64,000 nt of DNA from an uncultured Acidimicrobiales bacterium (GCA_902805555.1 CADCSY010000027.1:1-64000); one strand, 5' to 3'; numbered from the stretch's first letter, positions 36,207 through 45,503 are shown. Translations and numbers: made by a program. Notes: generated by a model not told the origin, from the sequence alone.

Positions 36207-37007
36207 TCAGCGCGGTGCCGCCCGCTCGTGGCGGGTGATGCGAGCTTCGACGGTCCTGTCAGCCGCCAGGTCGAGCTCCTCCCACCGGTCCTCCGGCACC
36301 GCGTCGAGCACCCCCCCGGGGACCAACCCCACCAGCTCGGCACCGGCGACCGCAACCCGTGCCGCCACGGCGTCGTGGGCGCCGGCGGGGCCGACCCGGA
36401 GCGGGTCGACCAGGTTCATCGACACCTGCACCCGGTCCCCCACGGCGAGTCCGAGGGCCCGCAGCGCCGGTCCCCTGACCGCCCTCGCCACCGTCCTCGC
36501 CAGCTCGAGGTCGGGGACGGCGAGCCACACGTTGTAGGCGACGAGTGGTCGCCGGGCCCCGACGGCGGTCGCACCCGCCGTCGGGTGCGGGAGACCGGGT
36601 CCGGCTGCCGGACGCAGCCACCGGTAGGCGCCTCGTCGGACCGACGGGAGATCGGGTGCCGCCCCCCCGTACCTGAACACCGGCACCTGGAGGCTGGCAC
36701 CGGACCAGGCGCAGTAGCGCTCCGCTGCCGCCTCCGCCAGGGCGTCGTGGCCGTCGAGGTCGACGAAGGGCACGACGTCGACCGCGCCGAGCCTCGGGTG
36801 CACCCCCGAGTGGCGCCGCAGGTCGATGGCGCCGAGCGCCGCGATGGCGACCCGGCGGGGCGCCTCCTCGCCGAGGAGGGTCAGGACGGACCGGTTGTGG
36901 TGCGGGTCGGCGTGCAGGTCGAGGAGGTCGTCCCCCGCAGCGGTCTCGACCGCGTGGAGGGCGGGGCCGGCGCGTCCGGCGCTGACGTTGACGACGCACA
37001 CGAGCAC
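36207..37007 (-). CDS. glutamate formimidoyltransferase-like protein
   Basis: 266 aa from GTG 37007, where CAGGGT lies 6 nt upstream (degenerate leaderless -10). The N-terminal domain has VVNVSAGRAG, LHADPHHNRSVLTLLG with the catalytic-type His, and SGVHPRLGAVDVVPF. The middle has the YNVWLAVPDLELA stretch. These match the N- and C-subdomains of FTCD formiminotransferase, which moves a formimino group from formiminoglutamate to tetrahydrofolate. No histidine-degradation genes are nearby, so the physiological substrate is uncertain. It is convergent with whiB, 6 bases apart. Confidence 0.82.
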   Translation of the reverse strand: MLVCVVNVSAGRAGPALHAVETAAGDDLLDLHADPHHNRSVLTLLGEEAPRRVAIAALGAIDLRRHSGVHPRLGAVDVVPFVDLDGHDALAEAAAERYCAWSGASLQVPVFRYGGAAPDLPSVRRGAYRWLRPAAGPGLPHPTAGATAVGARRPLVAYNVWLAVPDLELARTVARAVRGPALRALGLAVGDRVQVSMNLVDPLRVGPAGAHDAVAARVAVAGAELVGLVPGGVLDAVPEDRWEELDLAADRTVEARITRHERAAPR

Positions 37008-37071
37008 GGGCGAACCCTGGCGTGCGGACGGAGCGGGCACCCTCGGGCGGGCGCAGACGGGCCCGACGGGC

Positions 37072-37317
37072 TCAGGTCGTGGTCGCGCCGGCGGCCACGC
37101 GACGCCGCTTGAGGATCCGACGCCGCTCACGCTCCGAGGAGCCGCCCCAGACGCCGTGGTCGATCCGGTGCAGCAGCGCGTACTCGAGGCACGGCGCCTT
37201 CACCGGGCACGCAGCGCAGATCCGGCGTGCCACCTCCACACCCACCCCGTCGCTCGGGAAGAACGTCGTCGGGGGCTCCTCACGGCACAACCCCCGGTGC
37301 ATCCAGCTCTCATCCAT
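37072..37317 (-). CDS. second WhiB-family transcription factor
   Basis: 81 aa from ATG 37317, with GGAGG 5 nt upstream; the longer ORF-track start is rejected. Cluster Cys: RGLC, then ICAAC and VKAPC. The G-V-W-G-G turn (HGVWGGSSERERR) and basic tail (KRRRVAAGATTT) follow. It is closer to the short WhiB1/WhmB type than to the 35.9 kb gene. Two inverted repeats lie between it and the divergent protease gene. Confidence 0.92.
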   Translation of the reverse strand: MDESWMHRGLCREEPPTTFFPSDGVGVEVARRICAACPVKAPCLEYALLHRIDHGVWGGSSERERRRILKRRRVAAGATTT

Positions 37318-37412
37318 GTCCGCCTCCGTTCGCTGGTTGTACGGAGCAGACAGCCAGATGGTTCCATGGTCGTTCCCGACGGCTGCTTTCGCGCACGCCG
37401 TGGCGCTGCCAC

Positions 37413-37461
37413 CACACTGTTGCAGTGTGCCGCAAGCTCGGCCCTCACACACCCATGTGTG
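37413..37461. promoter_or_regulatory. two inverted repeats between whiB and a protease gene
   Basis: CACACTG-TTG-CAGTGTG (37413-37429) and CACACA-CCCA-TGTGTG (37446-37461) are perfect palindromes sharing CACAC/GTGTG half-sites, 33 bp apart centre to centre (about three helical turns). They lie 96-144 bp before the whiB start and 42-90 bp before the S1C protease start. Confidence 0.5.
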
Positions 37462-37502
37462 GGACCGACGTGTCGGGAGCAGGGCTCAGGGAGAGGAGGA
37501 CG

Positions 37503-38993
37503 GTGGCACCAGGGAGCGAGTGGGGCGGCCCCGATCGGCCAGAGGGCCGTCGGCCGGCGTGGCTGGACGACCCCCTCGGGCCGCGCCCCGACGGGCGTCC
37601 CGGCTGGCCGGACGGCCCCCCGACGGGGGCGGCCCCGCCCTCGTGGGCCCCTCCCTGGCCCGCCTCCCCTCCGGGAGCTCCCTCTCCCGCTCCCACTCCA
37701 CCCGAGCCCCCCTCGCTCGCAGGGTCGGCGAGCCGGTGGTCGCCGAGCGCCGGTGGGCCACCCCTGGCGCCGCCCGCCGGCCAGCAGACCTCGTGGTCCC
37801 CGAGCGCCGGATGGCCACCGCTGGCGCCGTCGGGCCACTGGCGCCCCACGAGCGACGACCTGGTGCCGGGCCGGCGCCCGCCCGGTGCCCGGAGGCCCTG
37901 GCTGCTCCCGGCCCTCGTGGGCGCGGTGGTCGGCGCCCTCGTCGCCGTGGTGACGGGCCTCGGGCTGCTCGCCGCCACCGACGGCGACGACATCGGCGGG
38001 AGCGACGGGCGGGCCCTGTCGCTCAGCGGTGAGCTGCTCGACGTCCGGGGGGTCCTGGCGGCTGTGCGACCCGGTGTGGTGTCGATCAACGTCGAGGGCA
38101 CCACCGTGGACGAGGCCGGGAACCTGCGCCAGGGCCAGGGCGCCGGCAGCGGGATGGTCCTCGAGCCCGACGGGCTCGTGCTGACGAACGCCCACGTCAT
38201 CGCAGACGCCACCACGATCTCGGTCACGCTGGCCGACGGCAGCCGCCGGGCGGCCGACCTCGTCGGCAGCCTGCCCCAGGACGACGTCGCCCTCGTGCAG
38301 ATCCGTGGCGGGGGCTCCTTCGAGGTCGTGGAGCTCGGCCGCTCGGCCGACGCCCAGGTCGGCGACGACGTGGTGGCCGTGGGCAACGCCCTCAACCTCG
38401 GGGAGAGCCCGACCGTCACGACCGGGATCCTCTCGGCCACGGGGAGGACCGTCGGCGCGGAGAACGGGATCACCCTCGACCAGCTGCTGCAGACCGATGC
38501 CGCCATCAACCCCGGGAACTCCGGTGGGCCGCTCGTCGACGCCACTGGTCGCGTCATCGGTGTGAACACGGCCATCGCCGGCGGTGCGGAGAACATCGGC
38601 TTCGCCCTCAGCATCGACGCAGTGAGACCCCTCATCGAGGACCTGCGTGCGGGGGGCGGGGAGGTGCGGGGACGTGCTGCGCTCGGCGTCAGCACCGTCG
38701 ACCTCGGTGGCGTGGCCCCCGACGTGCTCGAGCGCCTCGGGATCGACGGGGACGACGGTGCCTTCGTGGTCACCGTGCTCCCGAGCGGCGGCGCCGAGGG
38801 GGCCGGGATCGAGGAGGGGGACGTGATCGTCGGGGTCGCCGGGAGGCCCGTCGCCGACGCGGCCGCGCTGACGGCGGCCATCGCCGACCTGCAGCCGGGT
38901 GAGGAGGTCGAGATCACCCTGGAGCGAGCGGGCGAGGAGCAGACCGTGCGGGCGACGCTCGGCTCCAGGGGCGTGGAGGGGGACGGCGGCTAG
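37503..38993 (+). CDS. membrane-anchored S1C (HtrA/DegP-like) serine protease with PDZ
   Basis: 496 aa from GTG 37503, with GGAGAGGAGG just upstream. The cytoplasmic N-terminus of about 125 residues is Pro/Trp/Ser-rich and disordered, with repeats of the type WSPSAG..PLAP. One TM helix (LLPALVGAVVGALVAVVTGLGLLAA) comes next. The protease has the triad His (LTNAHVI), Asp (LPQDDVALVQI) and Ser (NPGNSGGPL). The C-terminal PDZ domain begins near RAALGVSTVD. It degrades or chaperones misfolded envelope proteins. A second S1C paralogue is at 59-60 kb. Confidence 0.93.
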   Translation: MAPGSEWGGPDRPEGRRPAWLDDPLGPRPDGRPGWPDGPPTGAAPPSWAPPWPASPPGAPSPAPTPPEPPSLAGSASRWSPSAGGPPLAPPAGQQTSWSPSAGWPPLAPSGHWRPTSDDLVPGRRPPGARRPWLLPALVGAVVGALVAVVTGLGLLAATDGDDIGGSDGRALSLSGELLDVRGVLAAVRPGVVSINVEGTTVDEAGNLRQGQGAGSGMVLEPDGLVLTNAHVIADATTISVTLADGSRRAADLVGSLPQDDVALVQIRGGGSFEVVELGRSADAQVGDDVVAVGNALNLGESPTVTTGILSATGRTVGAENGITLDQLLQTDAAINPGNSGGPLVDATGRVIGVNTAIAGGAENIGFALSIDAVRPLIEDLRAGGGEVRGRAALGVSTVDLGGVAPDVLERLGIDGDDGAFVVTVLPSGGAEGAGIEEGDVIVGVAGRPVADAAALTAAIADLQPGEEVEITLERAGEEQTVRATLGSRGVEGDGG

Positions 38994-39061
38994 GCTCGTC
39001 GGGCCCCGCAGCGCCCGCCCCTGCAGGCGCACGATCTCGAAAGGCACGTGAGCGACCCCCG

Positions 39062-39364
39062 ATGTCGGACCACTCCACCGGAATCGACCACCAGCAGCCC
39101 CCCCAGGGCCACGTCCGCGTGGTGTACCTCGGCCCGGTGGCCCCCCACTGGGAGGTGCAGTCCAACTTCGGCAACGAGCGGTTCATCGACGAGTTCCGCC
39201 AGCGGGTCATGGCCAGGCTCGTGCTGCTCCCGCCCCACGACCCCCAGTTCCGTCGCAACCGCGAGCGCGTCGCCCGCGACGCCGAGCGCGAGAACTACCT
39301 CCTCGAGTGGGACCTCGGCCTGCCCGACGAGCAGGCCCCCTCCGACCCGGGCTACCGGGCGTAG
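39062..39364 (+). CDS. conserved hypothetical protein, 100 aa
   Basis: From ATG 39062. Compact soluble sequence with a central HVRVVYLGPVAPHWEVQSNF segment and an Arg/Asp-rich helix (DEFRQRVMARLVLLPPHDP). No recognised domain. The ribosome site is poor: GAAAGG lies about 18 nt upstream. TAGGCT near 38991 may be its promoter. It sits between the S1C protease and ppk on the same strand. The acidic C-terminus (LLEWDLGLPDEQAPSD) is unusual for a protein this small. Confidence 0.65.
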   Translation: MSDHSTGIDHQQPPQGHVRVVYLGPVAPHWEVQSNFGNERFIDEFRQRVMARLVLLPPHDPQFRRNRERVARDAERENYLLEWDLGLPDEQAPSDPGYRA

Positions 39365-39429
39365 GTCGGACCTGCACCCCGACCGCAGCGCTCGCGGGCG
39401 GGAGCGGGCATGCCCCGGCCCGGACGGGA

Positions 39430-39435
39430 TAGGTT
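39430..39435 (+). promoter_or_regulatory. leaderless -10 of ppk
   Basis: TAGGTT, then 8 nt, then ATG 39444. This fixes the start; the ORF track begins 396 bases too early. Confidence 0.55.
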
Positions 39436-39443
39436 CGCAACGC

Positions 39444-41609
39444 ATGGCGGCCCACCTCGAGGACTTCATCGAGGGGGCCCACCGGCCCGGCGACCCCCGT
39501 CACGGTGCGTCCGACCAGATCAGGCTGCTCAACCGCGAGCTCTCCTGGCTCGACTTCGACGCCAGGGTCCTCTCGCTCGCGGACACCCCGAGCGTCCCAC
39601 TCCTCGAGCGGGCGAAGTTCCTCGCCATCTTCTCGTCGAACCTCGACGAGTTCTTCCAGGTGCGGGTGGCGGGGCTGAAGGACCAGCTGGCCGCGGGCCT
39701 CGGGCGGGTCTCCGCCGACGGGCTCGAGCCGGCGGAGCAGCTCGACGCCATCCGCACCCGCGTGGTCGAGCTGGGAGCGCACGTCGACCGGATCTTCCTC
39801 GGTGAGGTCGCCCCGGGGCTGGCCGACGGGGGGATCCGGCTGTCGGACTGGGCCTCGCTCGACGACGACGACCGCGCCTACCTCGTCGAGTTCTTCGAGC
39901 ACCAGGTGTTCCCGGTGCTCACCCCGCTGGCCGTCGATCCGAGCCACCCGTTCCCGTACATCTCGAACCTCTCGCTGAACCTCGCGGTCACGGTGCGCGA
40001 TCCCGAGACCCTCGAGCGCCGCTTCGCCCGTGTGAAGGTGCCGAACCTGCTCCCCCGCTTCGTGGTCATGCCCGACGGGGAGCGCTACGTGCCCCTCGAG
40101 CAGGTCATCGCCGAGCACCTCGGGGCGCTCTTCCCGGGGATGGAGGTGTCGTCCCACGAGGCGTTCCGCGTGACCCGCAACGCCGACCTCACCCTGGAGG
40201 AGGAGGAGGCCGACGACCTGCTCGCGGCGGTCGAGGTCGAGCTGCGCCGGCGCCGCTTCGGCCGAGCGGTCCGCCTGGAGACGTCGTCGAGCATCGACCC
40301 GGAGACCCTCGACCTGCTGCTCCCCGAGCTCGACCTGGAGGCTGCCGACGTCTACCGCTCGGAGAGCCCCCTCGACCTCGGCGGCCTGTGGGACGTGTGG
40401 GCGCTGCCCCGGCCCGACCTGAAGGACGAGCCCCACACGTCGGTCACCCAGCCGAGCCTGGCCGGGAGCGGTGCCGAGACCCCGAACCTGTTCGCCCGCA
40501 TCAGGCGGGGCGACATCTTCCTCCACCACCCGTACGACAGCTTCACCACCTCGGTCGGCGCCTTCATCCGCCAGGCGGCGATCGACCCGAAGGTCCTCGC
40601 CATCAAGCAGACGCTGTACCGGACGTCGTCCGACAGCCCCATCGTGGCGTCGCTGATCCGAGCGGCCGAGAGCGGCAAGCAGGTCGTGGCGCTCGTCGAG
40701 GTGAAGGCCCGCTTCGACGAGCAGGCGAACGTGACCTGGGCCCGGGCGCTCGAGCAGGCGGGGGTCCACGTCGTGTACGGCCTCGTCGGCCTCAAGACCC
40801 ACTCCAAGACCGCACTGGTCGTCCGCCAGGAGGACGACGGCATCCGCCGCTACTGCCACGTCGGCACCGGCAACTACAACGAGCGGACCGCCCGGCTCTA
40901 CGAGGACGTCGGCCTGCTCACCTGTGACCCCGAGATCGGCGCCGACCTCACCCAGCTCTTCAACTACCTCACGGGGTACGGGCGCCAGGAGCGGTTCCGC
41001 AAGCTCATGGTGGCGCCGGGCCAGCTGCGTCCCCGCCTGGCCGACCTGATCGCCCAGGAGGCGACGATGCCGGCGGGCACGGGCCGCATCATCATGAAGA
41101 TGAACAGCCTCGTGGACGTCGAGATGATCGACGCGCTGTACGCCGCGTCGGCGGGTGGCGTCGAGATCGACCTGATCATCCGCGGGATCTGCTGCCTCCG
41201 CCCGGGCGTGCCCGGGTTGTCGGACCGCATCAGGGTGCGCTCGATCGTGGGCCGCTTCCTCGAGCACAGCCGGCTGTTCCACTTCGCCAACGGGAACGGG
41301 ACCGGCCGGCCCGGCTACTGGTTCGGCTCGGCGGACCTCATGCCCCGCAACCTCGACCGCAGGGTCGAGGCGGTGGTGCCGGTCTCCCAGCCCCACCTCC
41401 AGGCTCGCGTCCACCAGGTGCTCGACGTCGCCCTCTCCGACGACGAGCTGGCGTGGGAGCTGCTGCCTGACGGTGCCTGGCGCAAGGTGCCGACGACGGT
41501 CGGCGTCAACAGCCACGTCACCCTCGCCCGCCTCGCCCGTGAGCGTGCCCGCACCCACACGAGCGAGCCAGGAAGCGACGCCAAGGACCTGCGGGGCAGC
41601 GCGTGGTAG
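39444..41609 (+). CDS. ppk1: polyphosphate kinase 1
   Basis: 721 aa from ATG 39444. N domain NRELSWLDFDARVL and SSNLDEFFQVRV; head domain; C1/C2 catalytic domains with the autophosphorylated His in GLKTHSKTAL and the second conserved His in YCHVGTGNYNERTARLYEDVG. Further active-site residues are in IRGICCLRPG and IGRFLEHSR-type sequence (VGRFLEHSRLF). It reversibly makes polyphosphate from ATP at the inner membrane. It opens the phosphate island and is followed by a PhoX-like phosphatase. Confidence 0.97.
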   Translation: MAAHLEDFIEGAHRPGDPRHGASDQIRLLNRELSWLDFDARVLSLADTPSVPLLERAKFLAIFSSNLDEFFQVRVAGLKDQLAAGLGRVSADGLEPAEQLDAIRTRVVELGAHVDRIFLGEVAPGLADGGIRLSDWASLDDDDRAYLVEFFEHQVFPVLTPLAVDPSHPFPYISNLSLNLAVTVRDPETLERRFARVKVPNLLPRFVVMPDGERYVPLEQVIAEHLGALFPGMEVSSHEAFRVTRNADLTLEEEEADDLLAAVEVELRRRRFGRAVRLETSSSIDPETLDLLLPELDLEAADVYRSESPLDLGGLWDVWALPRPDLKDEPHTSVTQPSLAGSGAETPNLFARIRRGDIFLHHPYDSFTTSVGAFIRQAAIDPKVLAIKQTLYRTSSDSPIVASLIRAAESGKQVVALVEVKARFDEQANVTWARALEQAGVHVVYGLVGLKTHSKTALVVRQEDDGIRRYCHVGTGNYNERTARLYEDVGLLTCDPEIGADLTQLFNYLTGYGRQERFRKLMVAPGQLRPRLADLIAQEATMPAGTGRIIMKMNSLVDVEMIDALYAASAGGVEIDLIIRGICCLRPGVPGLSDRIRVRSIVGRFLEHSRLFHFANGNGTGRPGYWFGSADLMPRNLDRRVEAVVPVSQPHLQARVHQVLDVALSDDELAWELLPDGAWRKVPTTVGVNSHVTLARLARERARTHTSEPGSDAKDLRGSAW

Positions 41610-41751
41610 CCGGCGCCGGCCACTGGCAGCGCCACTGCGGCCGGTCGACCCGGACCACCGGGTCCGGTCCACGCCCGGTTCCCGTCGCCGTCGCCCGCCC
41701 GCAAGGGCGTGGTACGACGTTCCCGTCGACCCAGCCCCCGGAGGCATGCAC

Positions 41752-43329
41752 ATGACCGACCTCGACCGCCGCGCGTTCCTCAGGCGGGGCGGTGTCTTCG
41801 CCGGCGCCGCGCTGGCGAGCACGACCGCCCTCGGCCGGTTGGACGCCCACGCCGCATGGGCCAAGGGGGCGTCGAGTGGAGGCCCCGGACGGGGGCGCAG
41901 AGGCAACCACCGTGGCAGGCCCCTCGGCGGCTACGGCGACCTCTCCCGGATGAAGGCCGTGAACGAACCGTCCGGCCCCGAGTACCTGGCGCTCCCGGCG
42001 GGCTTCTCCTACGTGGTGCTCGGCAAGCTCGGTGAGGTCATGACAGACGGCACGCCGACGCCGCGGAACCTCGACGGCATGGGCGCCTTCGCCCGCCCCG
42101 ACGGCTCGGTGCGCCTGATCAGGAACCATGAGAACCGCAACGCCCCGGGAGACCCGGCCCTCGGCGTGCTCGTCCCCGAGGGCGACGTCTCGAGGAAGTA
42201 CGACCCGCTGGCCTACGGCGGGACCACGACGCTCGACGTCGACGTCGCCTCGATGCGCCTCCTGCGCCACTTCGTGAGCAGCGCCGGCACCACGGTGAAC
42301 TGCGCGGGCGGCCTGGCGCTCGGCGGCGCCGGCTGGATCACCTCCGAGGAGACCGTGGCGGGACCGGACACCCCGTTCACCGGCACGGCCAGGTTCAGCC
42401 AGGAGCACGGGTACAACTTCATGGTCCCCGTCACGGCAGAGGGGGCCACCTTCCCCCAACCGCTGCGGGCGATGGGCCGCTTCGCCCACGAGGCGGTGGC
42501 GACCGACCCCCGCACCGGGATCGTCTACGAGACGGAGGACGCAGGGACCGAGAGCGGCTTCTACCGCTTCATCCCGGCGAACCCGGGCGACCTCGCCGCA
42601 GGCGGCAGGCTGCAGATGCTCGGCGTCGAGGGGATCGACCGCTACGACACGACGAGGGGACAGGCGGTCGGGCGCGAGCTCCCCGTCCGGTGGATCGACA
42701 TCCCCGACCCCGACCCCGACCTCGAAGCTGACGCCCGCAAGGTGGCCGGCCAGGGCCTCGACCGGGGGGCGGCCTCCTTCAACCGGCTGGAGGGGATCTG
42801 GTGGGAGGGCGACCACTGCTTCTTCAACTCGACCTCCGGCGGCAACGCCATGCAGGGCCAGGTGTGGGAGTACAGGACCGCCCTCGGGAACCGAGGACGG
42901 GGCAACAGCAACGGGAGGGGGAGAGGGCCCAACCCTGAAGGCGCCGGCACGCTCAGGCTCGTCTACGAGTCGACCGGCTTCGACCCGAACGTCGGCCGCT
43001 CGCCCCTCGACTCGCCCGACAACCTCAACATCACCCCTCGCGGAGGCGTCCTGCTGTGCGAGGACGACTCCAACGCCGCGCCCGGTTCGGACGGCGACAC
43101 CCACCCGCTGGCCCCCGGGATCACAGACGTCAACCGGCTCATCGGCCTCGCCGACGACGGCCTGCCGTTCGAGTTCGCGGTGAACACCCTCAACAGCACC
43201 GAGTTCGCCGGCGCCTGCTTCGCACCCAACGCACCCGAGGTCCTCTTCGTCAACATCTTCGGGGACGGCACGCCCGGCAGCGGGGCCACACTGGGCATCC
43301 GCGGCCCGTGGGGCACCGGGTCCCTGTAG
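41752..43329 (+). CDS. second PhoX-like (DUF839) Tat-exported protein
   Basis: 525 aa from ATG 41752; GGAGG is 7 nt upstream. Tat signal DRRAFLRRGGVFAGAALAS. DUF839 features: PAGFSYVVLGKLGEVM, RNHENRN, NCAGGLALGGAGWITSEETV, FAHEAVATDPRTGIVYETED and the late SPDNLNITPRGGVLLCEDD. Shorter than the 27.5 kb PhoX and with a Gly/Arg/Asn insert near 390. A weak two-unit PHO-like repeat (GGTCCAC-N4-GGTTCCC at 41666) lies upstream. Probably a secreted phosphatase, metal site to be confirmed. Confidence 0.87.
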   Translation: MTDLDRRAFLRRGGVFAGAALASTTALGRLDAHAAWAKGASSGGPGRGRRGNHRGRPLGGYGDLSRMKAVNEPSGPEYLALPAGFSYVVLGKLGEVMTDGTPTPRNLDGMGAFARPDGSVRLIRNHENRNAPGDPALGVLVPEGDVSRKYDPLAYGGTTTLDVDVASMRLLRHFVSSAGTTVNCAGGLALGGAGWITSEETVAGPDTPFTGTARFSQEHGYNFMVPVTAEGATFPQPLRAMGRFAHEAVATDPRTGIVYETEDAGTESGFYRFIPANPGDLAAGGRLQMLGVEGIDRYDTTRGQAVGRELPVRWIDIPDPDPDLEADARKVAGQGLDRGAASFNRLEGIWWEGDHCFFNSTSGGNAMQGQVWEYRTALGNRGRGNSNGRGRGPNPEGAGTLRLVYESTGFDPNVGRSPLDSPDNLNITPRGGVLLCEDDSNAAPGSDGDTHPLAPGITDVNRLIGLADDGLPFEFAVNTLNSTEFAGACFAPNAPEVLFVNIFGDGTPGSGATLGIRGPWGTGSL

Positions 43330-43521
43330 CCGCCCCCCGCTGAGGCACGTCGGACGGCCTCTCGGGAGCCGCCAGCTCGAGGCCGGTTGGTAGACCCACC
43401 TCGTTCTGGCGGTTGGATCCGGTGCGGAACCGTCGATCTGGCCGCCAGTTCGGAGTCGGGGCGCGGTCCGGGCGCCAGGGGCTTCACTCGCCCGTCGGGA
43501 TCCGTGTCCCCAGCCTCCTCG

Positions 43522-43527
43522 TAGGCT
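43522..43527 (+). promoter_or_regulatory. leaderless -10 of the CYTH-CHAD gene
   Basis: TAGGCT, 6 nt, ATG 43534. The 200-base gap upstream has four copies of CTGGCGG/CCGCCAG in mixed orientation, two of which can pair; otherwise nothing is recognised there. Confidence 0.55.
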
Positions 43528-43533
43528 GGCGGC

Positions 43534-45072
43534 ATGGGTGACGGTCGCGACGGCGAGGTGACCGGGGAGCACCTCGAGCGGGAGGTCAAGCTCGACGTCT
43601 GGCCGGGGTTCGTGCTCCCCGAGCTCGTGGGCGTGGCCGACGGGATCGCGGCGGTCCCCCCGGTGACGAGCCACCTGGTGGCCACCTACCACGACACCGC
43701 CGACCTCCGGCTCGCGCGCGCCGGCATCAGCCTGCGCCACCGCGAGGGGGACGGCACGGGTTGGACGTTGAAGCTCCCAGCGGACGTGCCGGCGGGAGGG
43801 GGCGCGGTCGCCCGCACCGAGACGACGTTCGCCGGGAGCTCGGAGGAGGTGCCGGACGAGGTGCGCCGGCGGCTCCTGGCCTGGACCCGCCGCGCCCTGC
43901 TCGTGCGCGTGGCCCGTCTCGAGAGCAAGCGGCGGACCGTCGTCCTCCGGGACGGTCCCGGCTCCACCTGCGCCGAGGTCGTCGACGACGAGGTGTCCGC
44001 CTACGAGCGCTCGCACCTCGCCATGCGGTTCCGCGAGGTCGAGGTCGAGGTCGACCAGCACGCGCCGGAGCACCTCGTCGAGGCCGTGGTGGCGCGGCTG
44101 CAGGAGGCCGGTGCCCGACCTGGCGCCCACCGCTCCAAGGTGGCCCGGGTGCTCGGCCCCCGCGCCTCCGAGCCGGGTGACCTCGACCTCCCGGCGCTGG
44201 GTGAGGACCCCACCGCCGCCGAGGTCCTCCAGGCAGGCATCGCCCGCTCGGTCCGCCTGATCGTCCGGCACGACGCGGTGGTCCGGGCCGGCGTCGACCC
44301 CGAGGGCGTGCACCAGGCGAGGGTGGGCACCCGCAGGTTGCGCTCCGACCTCCGGGCCTACGGGTCACTGCTGCTGCCGGCGTGGGCGACCTCGCTGCGC
44401 GACGAGCTGTCGTGGCTGGCGGACGCCCTGGGTGCGGTCCGTGACGGCGACGTGCTGCTCGAGCGCCTGGAGCGGAGGGTGTCGTCGCTCCCCGCGGGGG
44501 ACCGGGCCGAGGGCGAGGTGCTGGTGCGACGGCTCCGGACCGAGCGGGACGAGGCCCACCGCCGCCTGCTCGACGTCCTCGACGACCAGCGCTACCTCGA
44601 CCTGCTCGACCGCCTGGTCGACGCGATCCACCACCCGGCGGTCGTCGACCGGGCCGCGACGCCCGCCAGGAAGGTGCTCCCCGGGCTGGCTGCGGAGCCG
44701 TGGAAGCGGTTGCGGAAGGCAGTGGAGGCCCTGGGTCCGGACCCAGCGGACGAGCAGCTCCATGCGGTGCGCATCCGGGCCAAGCGGGCCAGGTACGCGG
44801 CGGAGGTGGCGGCCATCGCCGCCGGCAACCCGGCCCGGAGGTTCGCCAAGGCGGTGGCCGGGCTGCAGGAGGTGCTCGGCGGGCTCCAGGACGCAGCGGT
44901 GAGCGAGGCGTGGCTGAGGTCCGCCGCCACCGACCTGCCCGCCGGCCCGGCTGCCACCGCGCTGGTCCTGGCCGACGAGGAGCGAGACGAGGTCGAGCGG
45001 CTGCGCCACGCCTGGAGCGCGGCATGGGCCTCGGTGAGCGACAAGGACCTCCGGCGCTGGCTGCGGTCGTGA
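43534..45072 (+). CDS. CYTH-CHAD domain protein
   Basis: 512 aa from ATG 43534. N-terminal CYTH domain (residues 8-205): EREVKLDV (the ExExK-like signature), TYHDTADLRLARAGISLRHR, WTLKLP. The C-terminal CHAD domain (about 225-510) has repeated His/Arg helices: VHQARVGTRRLRSDLRAY and LHAVRIRAKRARYAAEV. CYTH domains cleave triphosphates and CHAD domains bind inorganic polyphosphate, so it probably works on or with the product of ppk. The NUDIX gene is coupled by GTGA. Confidence 0.93.
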   Translation: MGDGRDGEVTGEHLEREVKLDVWPGFVLPELVGVADGIAAVPPVTSHLVATYHDTADLRLARAGISLRHREGDGTGWTLKLPADVPAGGGAVARTETTFAGSSEEVPDEVRRRLLAWTRRALLVRVARLESKRRTVVLRDGPGSTCAEVVDDEVSAYERSHLAMRFREVEVEVDQHAPEHLVEAVVARLQEAGARPGAHRSKVARVLGPRASEPGDLDLPALGEDPTAAEVLQAGIARSVRLIVRHDAVVRAGVDPEGVHQARVGTRRLRSDLRAYGSLLLPAWATSLRDELSWLADALGAVRDGDVLLERLERRVSSLPAGDRAEGEVLVRRLRTERDEAHRRLLDVLDDQRYLDLLDRLVDAIHHPAVVDRAATPARKVLPGLAAEPWKRLRKAVEALGPDPADEQLHAVRIRAKRARYAAEVAAIAAGNPARRFAKAVAGLQEVLGGLQDAAVSEAWLRSAATDLPAGPAATALVLADEERDEVERLRHAWSAAWASVSDKDLRRWLRS

Positions 45073-45467
45073 GCGAGGCGGTGCACGCGGCCGGCGGCGT
45101 GGTGCGCCGCCCCGGCCCCGACGGGGGGTGGGAGGTCCTCCTCGCCCACCGTCCCCGCTACGACGACTGGACCTTCCCCAAGGGCAAGCGGGACCCGGGT
45201 GAGGACGACGAGGCGTGCGCGCTCCGGGAGATCGAGGAGGAGTGCGGCCTGCGCTGCGCGCTGGGAGCCGAGCTGCCGAGCACCCGCTACACCGACCAGA
45301 AGGGCCGACCGAAGGTCGTGCGCTACTGGGTGGCGACGGTGCTGTCGGGGGCCTTCGCCCCCAACGACGAGGTCGACGAGGTCCGCTGGGTGTCCCCGGG
45401 AGAGGCGAGGGACCTCCTCTCCTACGACCGGGACCTCGGCGTCCTGGCGGCTGCCACCGCACCCTGA
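45069..45467 (+). CDS. NUDIX hydrolase
   Basis: 132 aa from GTG 45069, overlapping the CYTH-CHAD stop as GTGA. Complete NUDIX box GKRDPGEDDEACALREIEEECGL. The YDDWTFPKGKRDPGE segment matches MutT1/Ap4A-type enzymes, but the C-terminal phosphoglycerate-mutase domain of mycobacterial MutT1 is absent. It probably hydrolyses dinucleoside polyphosphates or oxidised nucleotides. Its PHO-island position favours a phosphorylated-metabolite substrate. Confidence 0.92.
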   Translation: MSEAVHAAGGVVRRPGPDGGWEVLLAHRPRYDDWTFPKGKRDPGEDDEACALREIEEECGLRCALGAELPSTRYTDQKGRPKVVRYWVATVLSGAFAPNDEVDEVRWVSPGEARDLLSYDRDLGVLAAATAP

Positions 45468-45481
45468 CGCTGCGAGCGCCC

Positions 45482-45503
45482 GTTCACCCTGTGTTCGGTT
45501 GCG
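45482..45503 (+). promoter_or_regulatory. PHO-box-like repeat upstream of aquaporin-arsC
   Basis: GTTCACC (45482) and GTTCGGT (45493) are separated by the 4-nt CTGT, an exact 11-bp direct repeat. It begins 15 bases after the NUDIX stop and about 120 bases before the aquaporin start. Confidence 0.6.

Noticed and set aside
39207-44313. 899-aa and 931-aa minus-strand ORFs opposite ppk, PhoX-like and CYTH-CHAD
   Set aside because: Both are compositional shadows of well-supported plus-strand genes.
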